Part shown: piece by piece, positions 24,740 through 31,593 of the stretch
How the letters are laid out: every line of letters starts with the position of its first letter
How positions within the stretch are numbered: the first letter of the stretch is position 1
DNA from: Treponema sp.
GTDB lineage: Bacteria; Spirochaetota; Spirochaetia; Treponematales; Breznakiellaceae
DNA length: 42,838 bases
Assembly: GCA_031279205.1 (NCBI GenBank)
Contig: JAITIX010000136.1
Coordinates: 1 to 42,838 of the forward strand
Direction: 5' to 3'
The notes under the pieces: generated by a model
What the model was told of the DNA's origin: nothing
Databases searched by the model: none
Seen by the model: the letters and a program-made list of their open reading frames with translations, nothing else
Made by a program: the position numbers and the translations under genes

Positions 24740-24746
24740 GGCGTTT

Positions 24747-26021
24747 TTATGGTTTCAGCTTTGAGAAAAGCTTATTAAAGATGCTCAAGTAGCTGAACGT
24801 CTGATACGCTTGTTTTTGGGGAGAACTGGATTCCGGCAAGAGTCTGGCGTAATCAATGATTTCCTGTTCGATTCCCATGCCAGTTTCCTCTATCCGCGCA
24901 ATAAGCTCCGTGATGCCTGACAGAGAACGGGTTGTTTCGTTGATACGGTGCGCGTAGTGCAGCATGTTTTTGTGCAGCTTCCTTCCATACTGAGCGTATT
25001 CATCAAAGGTTGCGCTATCCATGCGGAAGGGTGTTACTGTCTGCCCTGCGTAATGGCTCAATTCCTGAAGGATCAGGATGCCGTCAATGTCCAGGTCGCC
25101 GGCGTGATAAAGCGCGAAGCCTGAACTAGCGAGTATTGCCACCAGCGCCTGTACCGCCGCGTTGGGATAGCCGCCGGTATAGAACAGGCAGTCAAAGCCT
25201 GAGAGCCGTTCACTCAGGGCATAAAAGGTCTCTTTGTTTTCGATACTGAGCGCTGTTGGGGTTCTTGTCTTCAGCGGACGCGCCGCGTTTATCTTCTGAA
25301 TCGTGGAAAGCGGAAGGCCCAAAATACTGCCGCTTTCATTTACCATTTCATATCCCGCAACACGAAACGCTACGCGCCCTGCGATCATGGTATCAGGATA
25401 GGAGCGATTGAGCGACGAAAAATCAGGAATCGCCACTCCTTGAGCCTCAGCCTTGTTTAGCATCTTATGGAACAGGGTGAGCAGAGCTTCTAAGCGCTTG
25501 GAATCCGCATACAGGGCAACCGAAAGTGCGCGCGGAGTCATGCCCTGATCTGTATGTTGTATGGTATACCGAGTAAGACTTATGAAGTCTTCCACAGCGC
25601 GCTCGTCAATTCCCCGCGCCATGTCAGCCATGGTTAGGTTTTCCGCAAGGAAGGTAAAAAACGGCAGGGCGCAACGCATGGCCACCTCGCGTATCGGGGC
25701 TATGCGGGTCGAGGGAGGAACTAAGCCCACTCCGGCAAAGAGCGCATCACCCACAGCGCACACAATGCTAGAAAGCTCCGCCTGTTCCTCGCGTCTGGTC
25801 CACACCAAAGAAACCATGCCTGACTTTTCAAGCCGCGCCGCCGCTTTAATGAACAGGTTTCGTTCATTAGCGGACGCACTCTCAAAATCAGGAAAAAGCT
25901 TATTTGCTTTAAGCCTCAGCATCTTGCTGCCTCCCGCCGCAACAGATGCAGGATACTTTGCCAGAAAAGCGTCAACAATACGCCGTTCCCATGAACTCAT
26001 TTTTGAAATATGTAGTTTCAC
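24747..26021 (-). CDS. Orphan JetD-like (DUF2220) TOPRIM-type nuclease protein
   Basis: A 424-residue protein whose last third matches the C-terminal domain of Wadjet JetD. ENKETF (about 261-266) holds the TOPRIM glutamate, LFYTGGYPNAAVQAL follows, then YHAGDLDIDGILILQEL with the D-x-D at about 309-311, and FRMDSATFDEY. The first 240 residues would correspond to the arm and winged-helix part but are divergent. In Wadjet, JetD is the DNA-cleaving subunit working with the JetABC SMC-like complex; no jetA, B or C is present here. It starts at GTG 26021 with AAGGAG ten bases upstream, 14 bases after exbD. Membership in the JetD/topoVI-A-like fold is likely; a role in defence or DNA maintenance is inference. 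Confidence 0.72.
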   Translation of the reverse strand: MKLHISKMSSWERRIVDAFLAKYPASVAAGGSKMLRLKANKLFPDFESASANERNLFIKAAARLEKSGMVSLVWTRREEQAELSSIVCAVGDALFAGVGLVPPSTRIAPIREVAMRCALPFFTFLAENLTMADMARGIDERAVEDFISLTRYTIQHTDQGMTPRALSVALYADSKRLEALLTLFHKMLNKAEAQGVAIPDFSSLNRSYPDTMIAGRVAFRVAGYEMVNESGSILGLPLSTIQKINAARPLKTRTPTALSIENKETFYALSERLSGFDCLFYTGGYPNAAVQALVAILASSGFALYHAGDLDIDGILILQELSHYAGQTVTPFRMDSATFDEYAQYGRKLHKNMLHYAHRINETTRSLSGITELIARIEETGMGIEQEIIDYARLLPESSSPQKQAYQTFSYLSIFNKLFSKLKP

Positions 26022-26035
26022 TTACACTATACTCC

Positions 26036-26431
26036 TTAGTTTTTTACTACAAAACTTACTACACGGTATTGCAACATTTGTAAAAGTTCCAGCACACGGT
26101 TTACATACTCAAACGGTGTATCCCGATCCGCAATGATGTGGATGCGCGTATCTGGCGCTGTCTGGTAGGTGTCAATAATACCATTTTGGATGGCGACAAG
26201 CTCACTCGGAAGACCGTCAATGTAGAGCGCGCCTTCACGGTCAACCCAGATTTCCATGTTTTTCTCCGCACTCGTCTTTTTCGCAGTCTCAGCCTCAGGA
26301 TACTCGATCTTCACTTCCCGGCGGTAGTTAATCAACGAAACCAGCATGATGAAGATGAGGAGTAAAAAGGCCACATCAGACATGGAGTTAAGGGGAATGA
26401 TGAAGCGGTTTCGCTTCCGCGCAAGGTTCAC
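26036..26431 (-). CDS. exbD: ExbD/TolR-type biopolymer transport protein (second copy)
   Basis: A single-pass inner-membrane protein. NLARKRNRFIIPLNSMSDVAFLLLIFIMLVSLI is the short cytoplasmic tail and membrane helix with the essential Asp (MSDVAFLLLIF). The periplasmic part ends DTPFEYVNRVLELLQMLQYRVVSFVV. The start is GTG at 26431, overlapping the upstream exbD stop (GTGA) with GAGAGG seven bases ahead; the longer ORF-track frame is rejected. It forms the proton channel with ExbB. Confidence 0.92.
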   Translation of the reverse strand: MNLARKRNRFIIPLNSMSDVAFLLLIFIMLVSLINYRREVKIEYPEAETAKKTSAEKNMEIWVDREGALYIDGLPSELVAIQNGIIDTYQTAPDTRIHIIADRDTPFEYVNRVLELLQMLQYRVVSFVVKN

Positions 26432-26829
26432 GATTGCGCCTCTCGCATGGAAAACGAGAAAGACTCCACACGCAGTTTTTGGGCAAGTTCCACGAATGAA
26501 ACCACCTGCTGCCACGGGGCGACGGGTGCGATGCTCAGAACCACCGCAAGATTCGGGTGTATGCTGATGGCGGCGCGTATCTCAGCTTCGGCTGTGGCAA
26601 GACTGAGCGTCTCCCCCTCGTGCCAGAGTACGCCGCGCTCGTCCAGTTCAAGGCGCAGAAGCTCGTCTTTCAGGATGAGACGGGTCGAGTCCTTTGCCGG
26701 CAAGTTCATAATAAACCCGCGATTGACATTAAAGCCCGCGATCACGATGAAATAGATGATGAGCAAAAAGGCTATATCGCTTGAGGCGCTTGAATCCTCA
26801 AACGCGCTCCGGCGGCGGCGCAGCTTCAC
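26428..26829 (-). CDS. exbD: ExbD/TolR-type biopolymer transport protein (first copy)
   Basis: MKLRRRRSAFEDSSASSDIAFLLIIYFIVIAGFNV gives a basic tail and a membrane helix with the conserved Asp (SSDIAFLLIIYF). The 133-residue length is normal. It starts at GTG, overlapping the exbB stop by four bases (GTGA), and its own stop overlaps the next exbD. Tandem exbD genes behind one exbB occur in several TonB-type systems. Which receptor they serve is inferred from operon context. Confidence 0.92.
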   Translation of the reverse strand: MKLRRRRSAFEDSSASSDIAFLLIIYFIVIAGFNVNRGFIMNLPAKDSTRLILKDELLRLELDERGVLWHEGETLSLATAEAEIRAAISIHPNLAVVLSIAPVAPWQQVVSFVELAQKLRVESFSFSMREAQS

Positions 26830-27518
26830 GAGTATTCCCCCAGACTTATGAAGGGCGATTGAGCCATTCTTGAACGGCTGCTTTTGGCAAGCACAATCTC
26901 CATGATAAGGTCGGTGCAGGTCTTTTCCACATCAGCCGTGAACTTATCAACCACATGGCTGAGGAGCGAATGGGCGATCATAGCGATGATGGCAATGATG
27001 AGGCCAAACACAGTGGTGATAAGCGCCTCGTAGATACCGTTTGCCACAATCTGGGCGTTTACGTCAGTGGCTTCGGCAATGGACTTGAACGCCCCGATCA
27101 TGCCAGACACTGTACCCAGAAAGCCGGTGAGCGGGGAAAGGGAACCAAGGGCTGTTAAAAAGTTAAAGCCATCTTCCAGTGAGTTGATGCAACTTGCGGC
27201 TTCCGCCTCAGCCGCTCTCTCCATCTGATGCTCGGAAAGCTGGGACTTACTCACCAGCGCCAGCAGTATCCGCGCTCCAAGTCTGCGCTGGTCAAGGCTG
27301 TAGAGATAATCCCGCGCTCCTTCCATATCGTTTTTCCGAATATATGCCAACACAGCTTCTTTCAGGTCATCAAGATATAAATTGTGGTACAGCAAGAAGA
27401 CAAACCTTTCGAGGGCAATGCCTATCGTGGCCACGGAAAACAGGAGCAGAGGCCACATGAAGCCTCCGCCCATCCTGAAGAGTTCAAATAATGAAAAAGA
27501 GCTTGTTCCACTTCCCAT
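26826..27518 (-). CDS. exbB: ExbB/TolQ/MotA-family proton channel protein
   Basis: A 230-residue inner-membrane protein with three helices: FMWPLLLFSVATIGIALERFVFL, then LTALGSLSPLTGFLGTVSGMIGAF, and the third LITTVFGLIIAIIAMIAHSLLSHVV. The blocks LSPLTGFLGTVSGMI and ALITTVFGLIIAIIA are the MotA/TolQ/ExbB signature. GAGGAATT precedes the ATG. It sits seven bases after the lipoprotein gene and overlaps exbD. With the receptor upstream it most likely energises outer-membrane uptake rather than acting as TolQ. Confidence 0.94.
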   Translation of the reverse strand: MGSGTSSFSLFELFRMGGGFMWPLLLFSVATIGIALERFVFLLYHNLYLDDLKEAVLAYIRKNDMEGARDYLYSLDQRRLGARILLALVSKSQLSEHQMERAAEAEAASCINSLEDGFNFLTALGSLSPLTGFLGTVSGMIGAFKSIAEATDVNAQIVANGIYEALITTVFGLIIAIIAMIAHSLLSHVVDKFTADVEKTCTDLIMEIVLAKSSRSRMAQSPFISLGEYS

Positions 27519-27524
27519 AATTCC

Positions 27525-28358
27525 TCACTTTGTTCTGCTTAACAGATAATCTTTTGAAAATACTTCTGCTACATACGTTTCCTGGTAGACAAAATATATC
27601 CAGGTAACAGCTTCCTCCCAATCCCGCAGGAGCGCGCCTGAGTCGCGCAGAGTCCACAGGGGTTCTGGGAACATAGTCGCGGTGTAGGTGGCGTTCCACG
27701 CGACGTCCTCGGCGTGTATCCACACCGCGTTTTGCCGTGTCCATATAACCGGGCGCTCAGCGGCGGGCGTTAGTTCCGGCAGGAGCAGCCGCTTCCAGTA
27801 TGCCTCAAACGCGGACTGGGTTCTGAACGCCGGCGCGGTTATGCCGCGCATCCACGCAACCAGCGCCCTTATACGTTCAGCGCGGTTACGCAGATTGCTC
27901 AGCGCGGTTACGCCACTAAGCCGCACCCCGTTATGGAGTATCCCGCCGGCGGAAATTTCCACAGGGATAAGCGTGTCGATTCGCAGCCACGCCTCAGACT
28001 CCTTTATAGTTACCACGCCGGAACCCACGAGATCAAGCGTAAACTCATTCCAGCCATTGAGGTTACTCGATAAAAACTGAAACGCGACAAGCTGCAACTG
28101 ACCGCTTTCATCAGGGATAGCACGCAGCGTGATAAACGGGAAGGCGTCAAGGTTCATCAGCAGGTACTCAGTTCCGTCCCGCGTCATGGTCAGCCGCATC
28201 TCAATACCCGCGCCCTGATACACCGCCAGAGTCATTTCGGCAAACAGAGACCCGTCCACCACCCGCGCGCCTTGTTCAACCAGACTCACACACGCCATAC
28301 AGAGCAGAGCCAGCACTAAAGACGCAAGAGCCACAACGAAATTCTTCATCAGGGACAT
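27525..28358 (-). CDS. Uncharacterised lipoprotein in the btuB-exb cluster
   Basis: The N-terminus MKNFVVALASLVLALLCMACVSL has a lipobox (CMAC); the start is either 28358 or the ATG three codons later. The mature protein of about 255 residues has no motif I recognise. It contains beta-rich, Trp-containing stretches such as LNGWNEFTLDLVGSG and ends DWEEAVTWIYFVYQETYVAEVF. Its place between the receptor and exbB suggests a part in the same uptake system. No TonB gene is in the window, but nothing in this sequence (no Pro-rich spacer, no TonB C-terminal domain) shows that it replaces TonB. Confidence 0.8.
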   Translation of the reverse strand: MSLMKNFVVALASLVLALLCMACVSLVEQGARVVDGSLFAEMTLAVYQGAGIEMRLTMTRDGTEYLLMNLDAFPFITLRAIPDESGQLQLVAFQFLSSNLNGWNEFTLDLVGSGVVTIKESEAWLRIDTLIPVEISAGGILHNGVRLSGVTALSNLRNRAERIRALVAWMRGITAPAFRTQSAFEAYWKRLLLPELTPAAERPVIWTRQNAVWIHAEDVAWNATYTATMFPEPLWTLRDSGALLRDWEEAVTWIYFVYQETYVAEVFSKDYLLSRTK

Positions 28359-28359
28359 C

Positions 28360-28374
28360 CTAACAACTTGTTAG
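28360..28374. promoter_or_regulatory. 15-bp palindrome directly before the lipoprotein ATG
   Basis: CTAACAACTTGTTAG is a perfect palindrome around one central base, ending one base before the start codon. It could be an operator or an mRNA hairpin over the ribosome-binding site. Confidence 0.45.
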
Positions 28375-28420
28375 CAGCAGGGAAAGGTGAACGCTCGACT
28401 ACAGTATCTAACGTTGCGAG

Positions 28421-28440
28421 AAAACGCCCCATCGTTGGGG
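28421..28440 (-). terminator. Weak intrinsic terminator after btuB
   Basis: On the minus strand CCCCA-ACGA-TGGGG is followed by CGTTTT. The stem is only five pairs, so partial readthrough into the lipoprotein-exb genes is plausible. Confidence 0.55.
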
Positions 28441-28515
28441 TAGGTCGACCGAAACATTGAGAAGCAGCGGGGACAGAGACGCCGGCGTAATAGGCTTTGT
28501 CTGTAGCGACTCGAC

Positions 28516-30525
28516 TTATTCTTCCGTATCGCCGCGCTTCGGCGCGAAGTCTTTCGTGATCCGCATCCCAAGGGTTATGGAGAACCCAGGCATGGGGTAA
28601 TCAAGCATGGACTCGTAAGACCAGTCGAGTATGTTTCGCAGAACCATGAAGGCGCTGATGTTTTCGCCGATTGGCTGGTTCGCGGTGAAGTTAAGCAGAA
28701 AATATGGTTTTAACTTCGTGATATTCGCGGTTTCAGCATAGCGCAGGCTTTCGTAGTGGCCTGAAAGGATGAAAGAACCGCCCTCAGACCCAGTGAGTTC
28801 CAGCGACACGCCTATGGTGTGCATCGGCATATAGGGAATGCGACGGTTTGCGGCAAAGCCAAGCTCGCCATTCACGCTGCTCAGGAGGTAGCTTAATAGA
28901 AACTGGTACGACAGCGAGGCTCTCAGGTTCGTTATGGGAAAGCCCGTAACGCGGAGGCTGGAGTCAATGCCAAAGAAAGCCCCCTCGCTAATGTTGCGGG
29001 GCTTCCATACACCAGCGTCATTACTCCAGTGAATCGAGTCCGTTGTCCACTGGGCAAACACAGAGCTTTCCACGCCGAGAATGTCGGTTCTGTACGCCGC
29101 GGTGAAGTCCACGCCCCAGCCGTCTTCGCTGTTAAGCTCGCTGTTGCCTGAAAAGCCAGCGCCTTTCCAGTAAAGGTCATCAAAGTCAGGGAACTTGAAG
29201 CTGCGGAAGTAGTTGTTCTTCAGGCTGAAGGTGTCTGACACCTGCCACGCAAACCCCAGCTTTGGCACAGGTACGAACTCGGCGGGTTTTTCACTACTTT
29301 GGTTAAAAGCCAGTTTCATTGAAGGTATGATGAGGAAGCGTTTAAACGCCTCAATCTCCGCCGTGAGAGCAAGCCCACCGTCATGTCCATCGTGCCTGCC
29401 GCTATCGGTCGAGTCGAGATAGGTATACCGATAGTCACCGCTGGCGTTGAGCGTAAGTCCTTCCCAGGGATACCAGTTCCAGCGGTTTATGGCGAGGAGG
29501 CTCTGCTCATTGTGGCTTGAGGCGCGAGTGCCAGCGCGCTCGTAGCCTATGCGAGACCAGTTGTGGGTGAGCGACGCCTCGGTCGCCAAGTCATCGCGGA
29601 AGGCGCGCGGCGCGTCGATCACGAGGCTTTGGCGCGTGGAGAAATCAGTCTGATCCCCGGCGATGCTTGATGAGCCGGAGGTCGGGATGTTCTTGTCGCC
29701 ATAGTACACGCTCCCCGTTGCAATGAGCGTTGCCCACTGAGGCAGGTCCTGGATAAATGAAAGCGACGCGCCCATGTCCCAGACTTCGTTGTGATCCTTC
29801 CGCCGGGCAATGTCGTAGTAATCCCAATAGCGAAAGTGATTGGCGGCGCGATTGGTGAACAGACTCCCGCTCAGGGAATACTGCTCAGCGCCAAAACCAG
29901 CGCTTACGCTGAGGTTCTGGCTGTCGAACAGGTCTTCTGGATGAAACGCACCCGCCGCGCCACTGCGTTCTTTATAATCGCTCGGTATGAACGACGTATT
30001 TGAGGCGTTTAGCGAAAGACGCAACCCCTCGTCCTGTTTCCTTGCGGTGATGATATTGATTACCCCGCCTAATGCACCAGTAACATTGTACTTGCTATCA
30101 GACCCGCCGTAGACAAGCTCAATCCGGTCAATGGCGTTTACATCAATGGCGCCGAGGTTAAAGTCCCCGCTCTGCCTTGAATTGACTGGCACGCCATCAA
30201 CCATGATTGCCACACGCTCGGTGTCAAAGCCGCGCATAGTTACCGACACATCGTTTCCATAGCCGCCGTAGCGCACGAGCGGCATATCCAGCGCCGCCCC
30301 CAGCAAGTCCGCCGCGTCCAGCGGGTGAAGTCGCTCGATGTCTTCCCGCGTGATGGTTTTCATCTGCTGGGTCGTCTCAGGACTCGCCGTTACGGTGATG
30401 CCTTCCTCGTCCTCCATAAACAGAAACTCGTCGTCATAATAGTCATCGGTCTCTTCAACCGCTTCTTCGGCGAACAGGGGACAGAGAATGGCAAAGCTGA
30501 GGAGGAACGCAAGGAGGGGACGCAT
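28516..30525 (-). CDS. btuB: TonB-dependent outer-membrane receptor, probably for cobalamin
   Basis: A 669-residue protein. A signal peptide (MRPLLAFLLSFAILCPLFA) and an acidic linker are followed by the TonB-box-like EEGITVTA (about 41-48). The plug domain reads RLHPLDAADLLGAALDMPLVRYGGYGNDVSVTMRGFDTERVAIMVDGVPVN...IDRIELVYGG...GALGGVINII. The rest is a 22-strand-type barrel ending NFTANQPIGENISAFMVLRNILDWSYE...PMPGFSITLGMRI. The substrate is inferred from the cobalamin riboswitch at the head of this operon; the protein alone supports only TonB-dependent receptor. It follows the small lipoprotein gene by six bases without its own ribosome-binding site. Confidence 0.88.
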   Translation of the reverse strand: MRPLLAFLLSFAILCPLFAEEAVEETDDYYDDEFLFMEDEEGITVTASPETTQQMKTITREDIERLHPLDAADLLGAALDMPLVRYGGYGNDVSVTMRGFDTERVAIMVDGVPVNSRQSGDFNLGAIDVNAIDRIELVYGGSDSKYNVTGALGGVINIITARKQDEGLRLSLNASNTSFIPSDYKERSGAAGAFHPEDLFDSQNLSVSAGFGAEQYSLSGSLFTNRAANHFRYWDYYDIARRKDHNEVWDMGASLSFIQDLPQWATLIATGSVYYGDKNIPTSGSSSIAGDQTDFSTRQSLVIDAPRAFRDDLATEASLTHNWSRIGYERAGTRASSHNEQSLLAINRWNWYPWEGLTLNASGDYRYTYLDSTDSGRHDGHDGGLALTAEIEAFKRFLIIPSMKLAFNQSSEKPAEFVPVPKLGFAWQVSDTFSLKNNYFRSFKFPDFDDLYWKGAGFSGNSELNSEDGWGVDFTAAYRTDILGVESSVFAQWTTDSIHWSNDAGVWKPRNISEGAFFGIDSSLRVTGFPITNLRASLSYQFLLSYLLSSVNGELGFAANRRIPYMPMHTIGVSLELTGSEGGSFILSGHYESLRYAETANITKLKPYFLLNFTANQPIGENISAFMVLRNILDWSYESMLDYPMPGFSITLGMRITKDFAPKRGDTEE
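29230..29242. repeat. GGTGTCTGACACC palindrome inside the receptor gene
   Basis: A perfect copy encoding VSDT in the barrel segment WQVSDTFSLKNN. That segment is plausible for a normal barrel strand, so insertion is not certain. Confidence 0.5.
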
Positions 30526-30531
30526 GCTTAG

Positions 30532-31065
30532 TTACTGTCTGGTTTGCGGTTGGACATTCGTCCAATTAACAAGTGTACCCTCATTATCCTGCGTGAACTT
30601 TTTTTCCGCATCATCAAGCGATTCTGCTTCTGTTTCCGTTTCCGTATCCGTGGAATCATAGGAATTTGCCAGTCGGACAGAACTAGTTGTCAGCTCTTGC
30701 CAATATATACCCATAAAACTATTAGTCGGCGCTTCGCCGCCTGTCAGTTTCCAGTCATCGTTGTACTTCCCATAGATGGGCTTTTTCGTGTATTCAACGA
30801 TAATAACACCAGCCTTTTGAGTGAAATCGGGATTGTTTTTTATCGTTCCCGTAAAGTTGTAATCACTCCACTCCGGGTGTTCTAAGTCCTTAAATCCTTC
30901 ATACGTTAGGGTATTTTTACTAATTAGATACCCATCGGAACCGCTTGACCATACCCCAACCAAGCTATAGTTTTCCTCATCCCCGCCGGTCTCACACCCC
31001 ACGAACCCCAATGCGCCCAACACCAGGCACACGCCTAAAAGGAGAAACCCGAATTTCCGCGCCAT
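30532..31065 (-). CDS. Small lipoprotein, first gene of the B12-regulated operon
   Basis: MARKFGFLLLGVCLVLGALGFVGCETGG is a lipoprotein signal with lipobox FVGC. The mature part of about 150 residues (ENYSLVGVWSSGSDGYLISKNTLTYEGF, later VIIVEYTKKPIYGKYNDDW and GIYWQELTTSSVRLANSYDS) looks like a small beta-barrel or lipocalin-like repeat type seen among spirochaete lipoproteins; I know no function. The start at 31065 is fixed by AAAGGAG six bases upstream. It lies downstream of the riboswitch terminator and six bases before btuB, so it is B12-controlled and may be a cell-surface partner of the receptor. Confidence 0.82.
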   Translation of the reverse strand: MARKFGFLLLGVCLVLGALGFVGCETGGDEENYSLVGVWSSGSDGYLISKNTLTYEGFKDLEHPEWSDYNFTGTIKNNPDFTQKAGVIIVEYTKKPIYGKYNDDWKLTGGEAPTNSFMGIYWQELTTSSVRLANSYDSTDTETETEAESLDDAEKKFTQDNEGTLVNWTNVQPQTRQ

Positions 31066-31133
31066 AAAGCACTCCTTTAGCAACGAGAAAAACATGAGAC
31101 AATCTTTCAAAGCTCAATCCTCGAAGCTTGAAA

Positions 31134-31160
31134 CAAAAATAGGAAGTCATACAACTTCCT
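31134..31160 (-). terminator. Riboswitch-linked intrinsic terminator
   Basis: AGGAAGT-TGTAT-GACTTCCT followed by ATTTTTG on the minus strand: a 7-8 bp stem and a U-run directly after the aptamer, as in transcriptional-attenuation riboswitches. Confidence 0.82.
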
Positions 31161-31355
31161 TGCGTACCAACGTCTTCTGGCTTACGGGCTGGAACGTCCC
31201 TTTCAAGACGCTCCTACGTTTCCGTCGGCCTTCCCAGCCTTTTGTAAAAGCCAGTGGCCGTATTGACGGAACCGTTTGAACGTACCGCTTCATGCCCGAT
31301 CACAGCTACGGGATAGTGGAGGCATCGCACCTCTCTTCCGTTTGTAATACACGAA
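31161..31355 (-). promoter_or_regulatory. Cobalamin (B12) riboswitch
   Basis: Read on the minus strand the leader shows the conserved cobalamin aptamer order. AAACGGAAGAGAGGTGCGATG corresponds to the GGGAA..GGTGaaAatCC part. CCCGTAGCTGTGATCGGG is the CCCGCAACTGTAAGCGGG hairpin. GCCACTGGC and GGGAAGGCC follow. AGCCCGTAAGCCAGAAGACG is the 3' B12 box (AGCCaGgAGACC). A promoter stands just before it and a terminator hairpin just after, so the OFF state in the presence of B12 would be premature termination. Downstream genes are a lipoprotein and a TonB-dependent receptor, the usual regulon. Exact ends are approximate, because I could not place the P1 stem confidently. Confidence 0.85.
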
Positions 31356-31359
31356 TACT

Positions 31360-31388
31360 ATCGTAAGAGGTTCTAGGACAGACGTCAA
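31360..31388 (-). promoter_or_regulatory. Promoter of the riboswitch operon
   Basis: TTGACG and TACGAT on the minus strand with exactly 17 bases between them. Transcription would start about at the first bases of the aptamer. Confidence 0.65.
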
Positions 31389-31468
31389 CAAAATATTTAC
31401 AATCAGGTGTTACTATGCTTACTCGTGAAGCGCGCCTGTGTTACGCCACTGTTAGAGGAAATCATCAA

Positions 31469-31510
31469 GGTATCAGACACGTAGGTGTGAGGGTGTTGAT
31501 GCCAGACACC
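31469..31510. repeat. Two palindrome copies upstream of valS
   Basis: GGTATCAGACACG (31469-31481) and GATGCCAGACACC (31498-31510) are degenerate copies of the dispersed palindrome. The rest of 31389-31593 has no gene. No T-box or other leader motif for valS is convincing. Confidence 0.55.
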
Positions 31511-31593
31511 GCGAGTGCCGCACACCCGCGTGAGTCCGTGCCAAGCACTAGAAACAAGAGGCCACTTGCCTTTGTCAGGCTATCCAGTTCATT

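Noticed and set aside
24747-26021. Complete Wadjet defence system
   Set aside because: Only a JetD-like protein is present; the neighbours are exbD and a pseudouridine synthase gene, with no JetA, B or C.
31480-31515. T-box leader before valS, suggested by AGGGTG and ACCGCG
   Set aside because: The two halves are not contiguous as in AGGGTGGNACCGCG, and the surrounding bases are explained by two palindrome copies.
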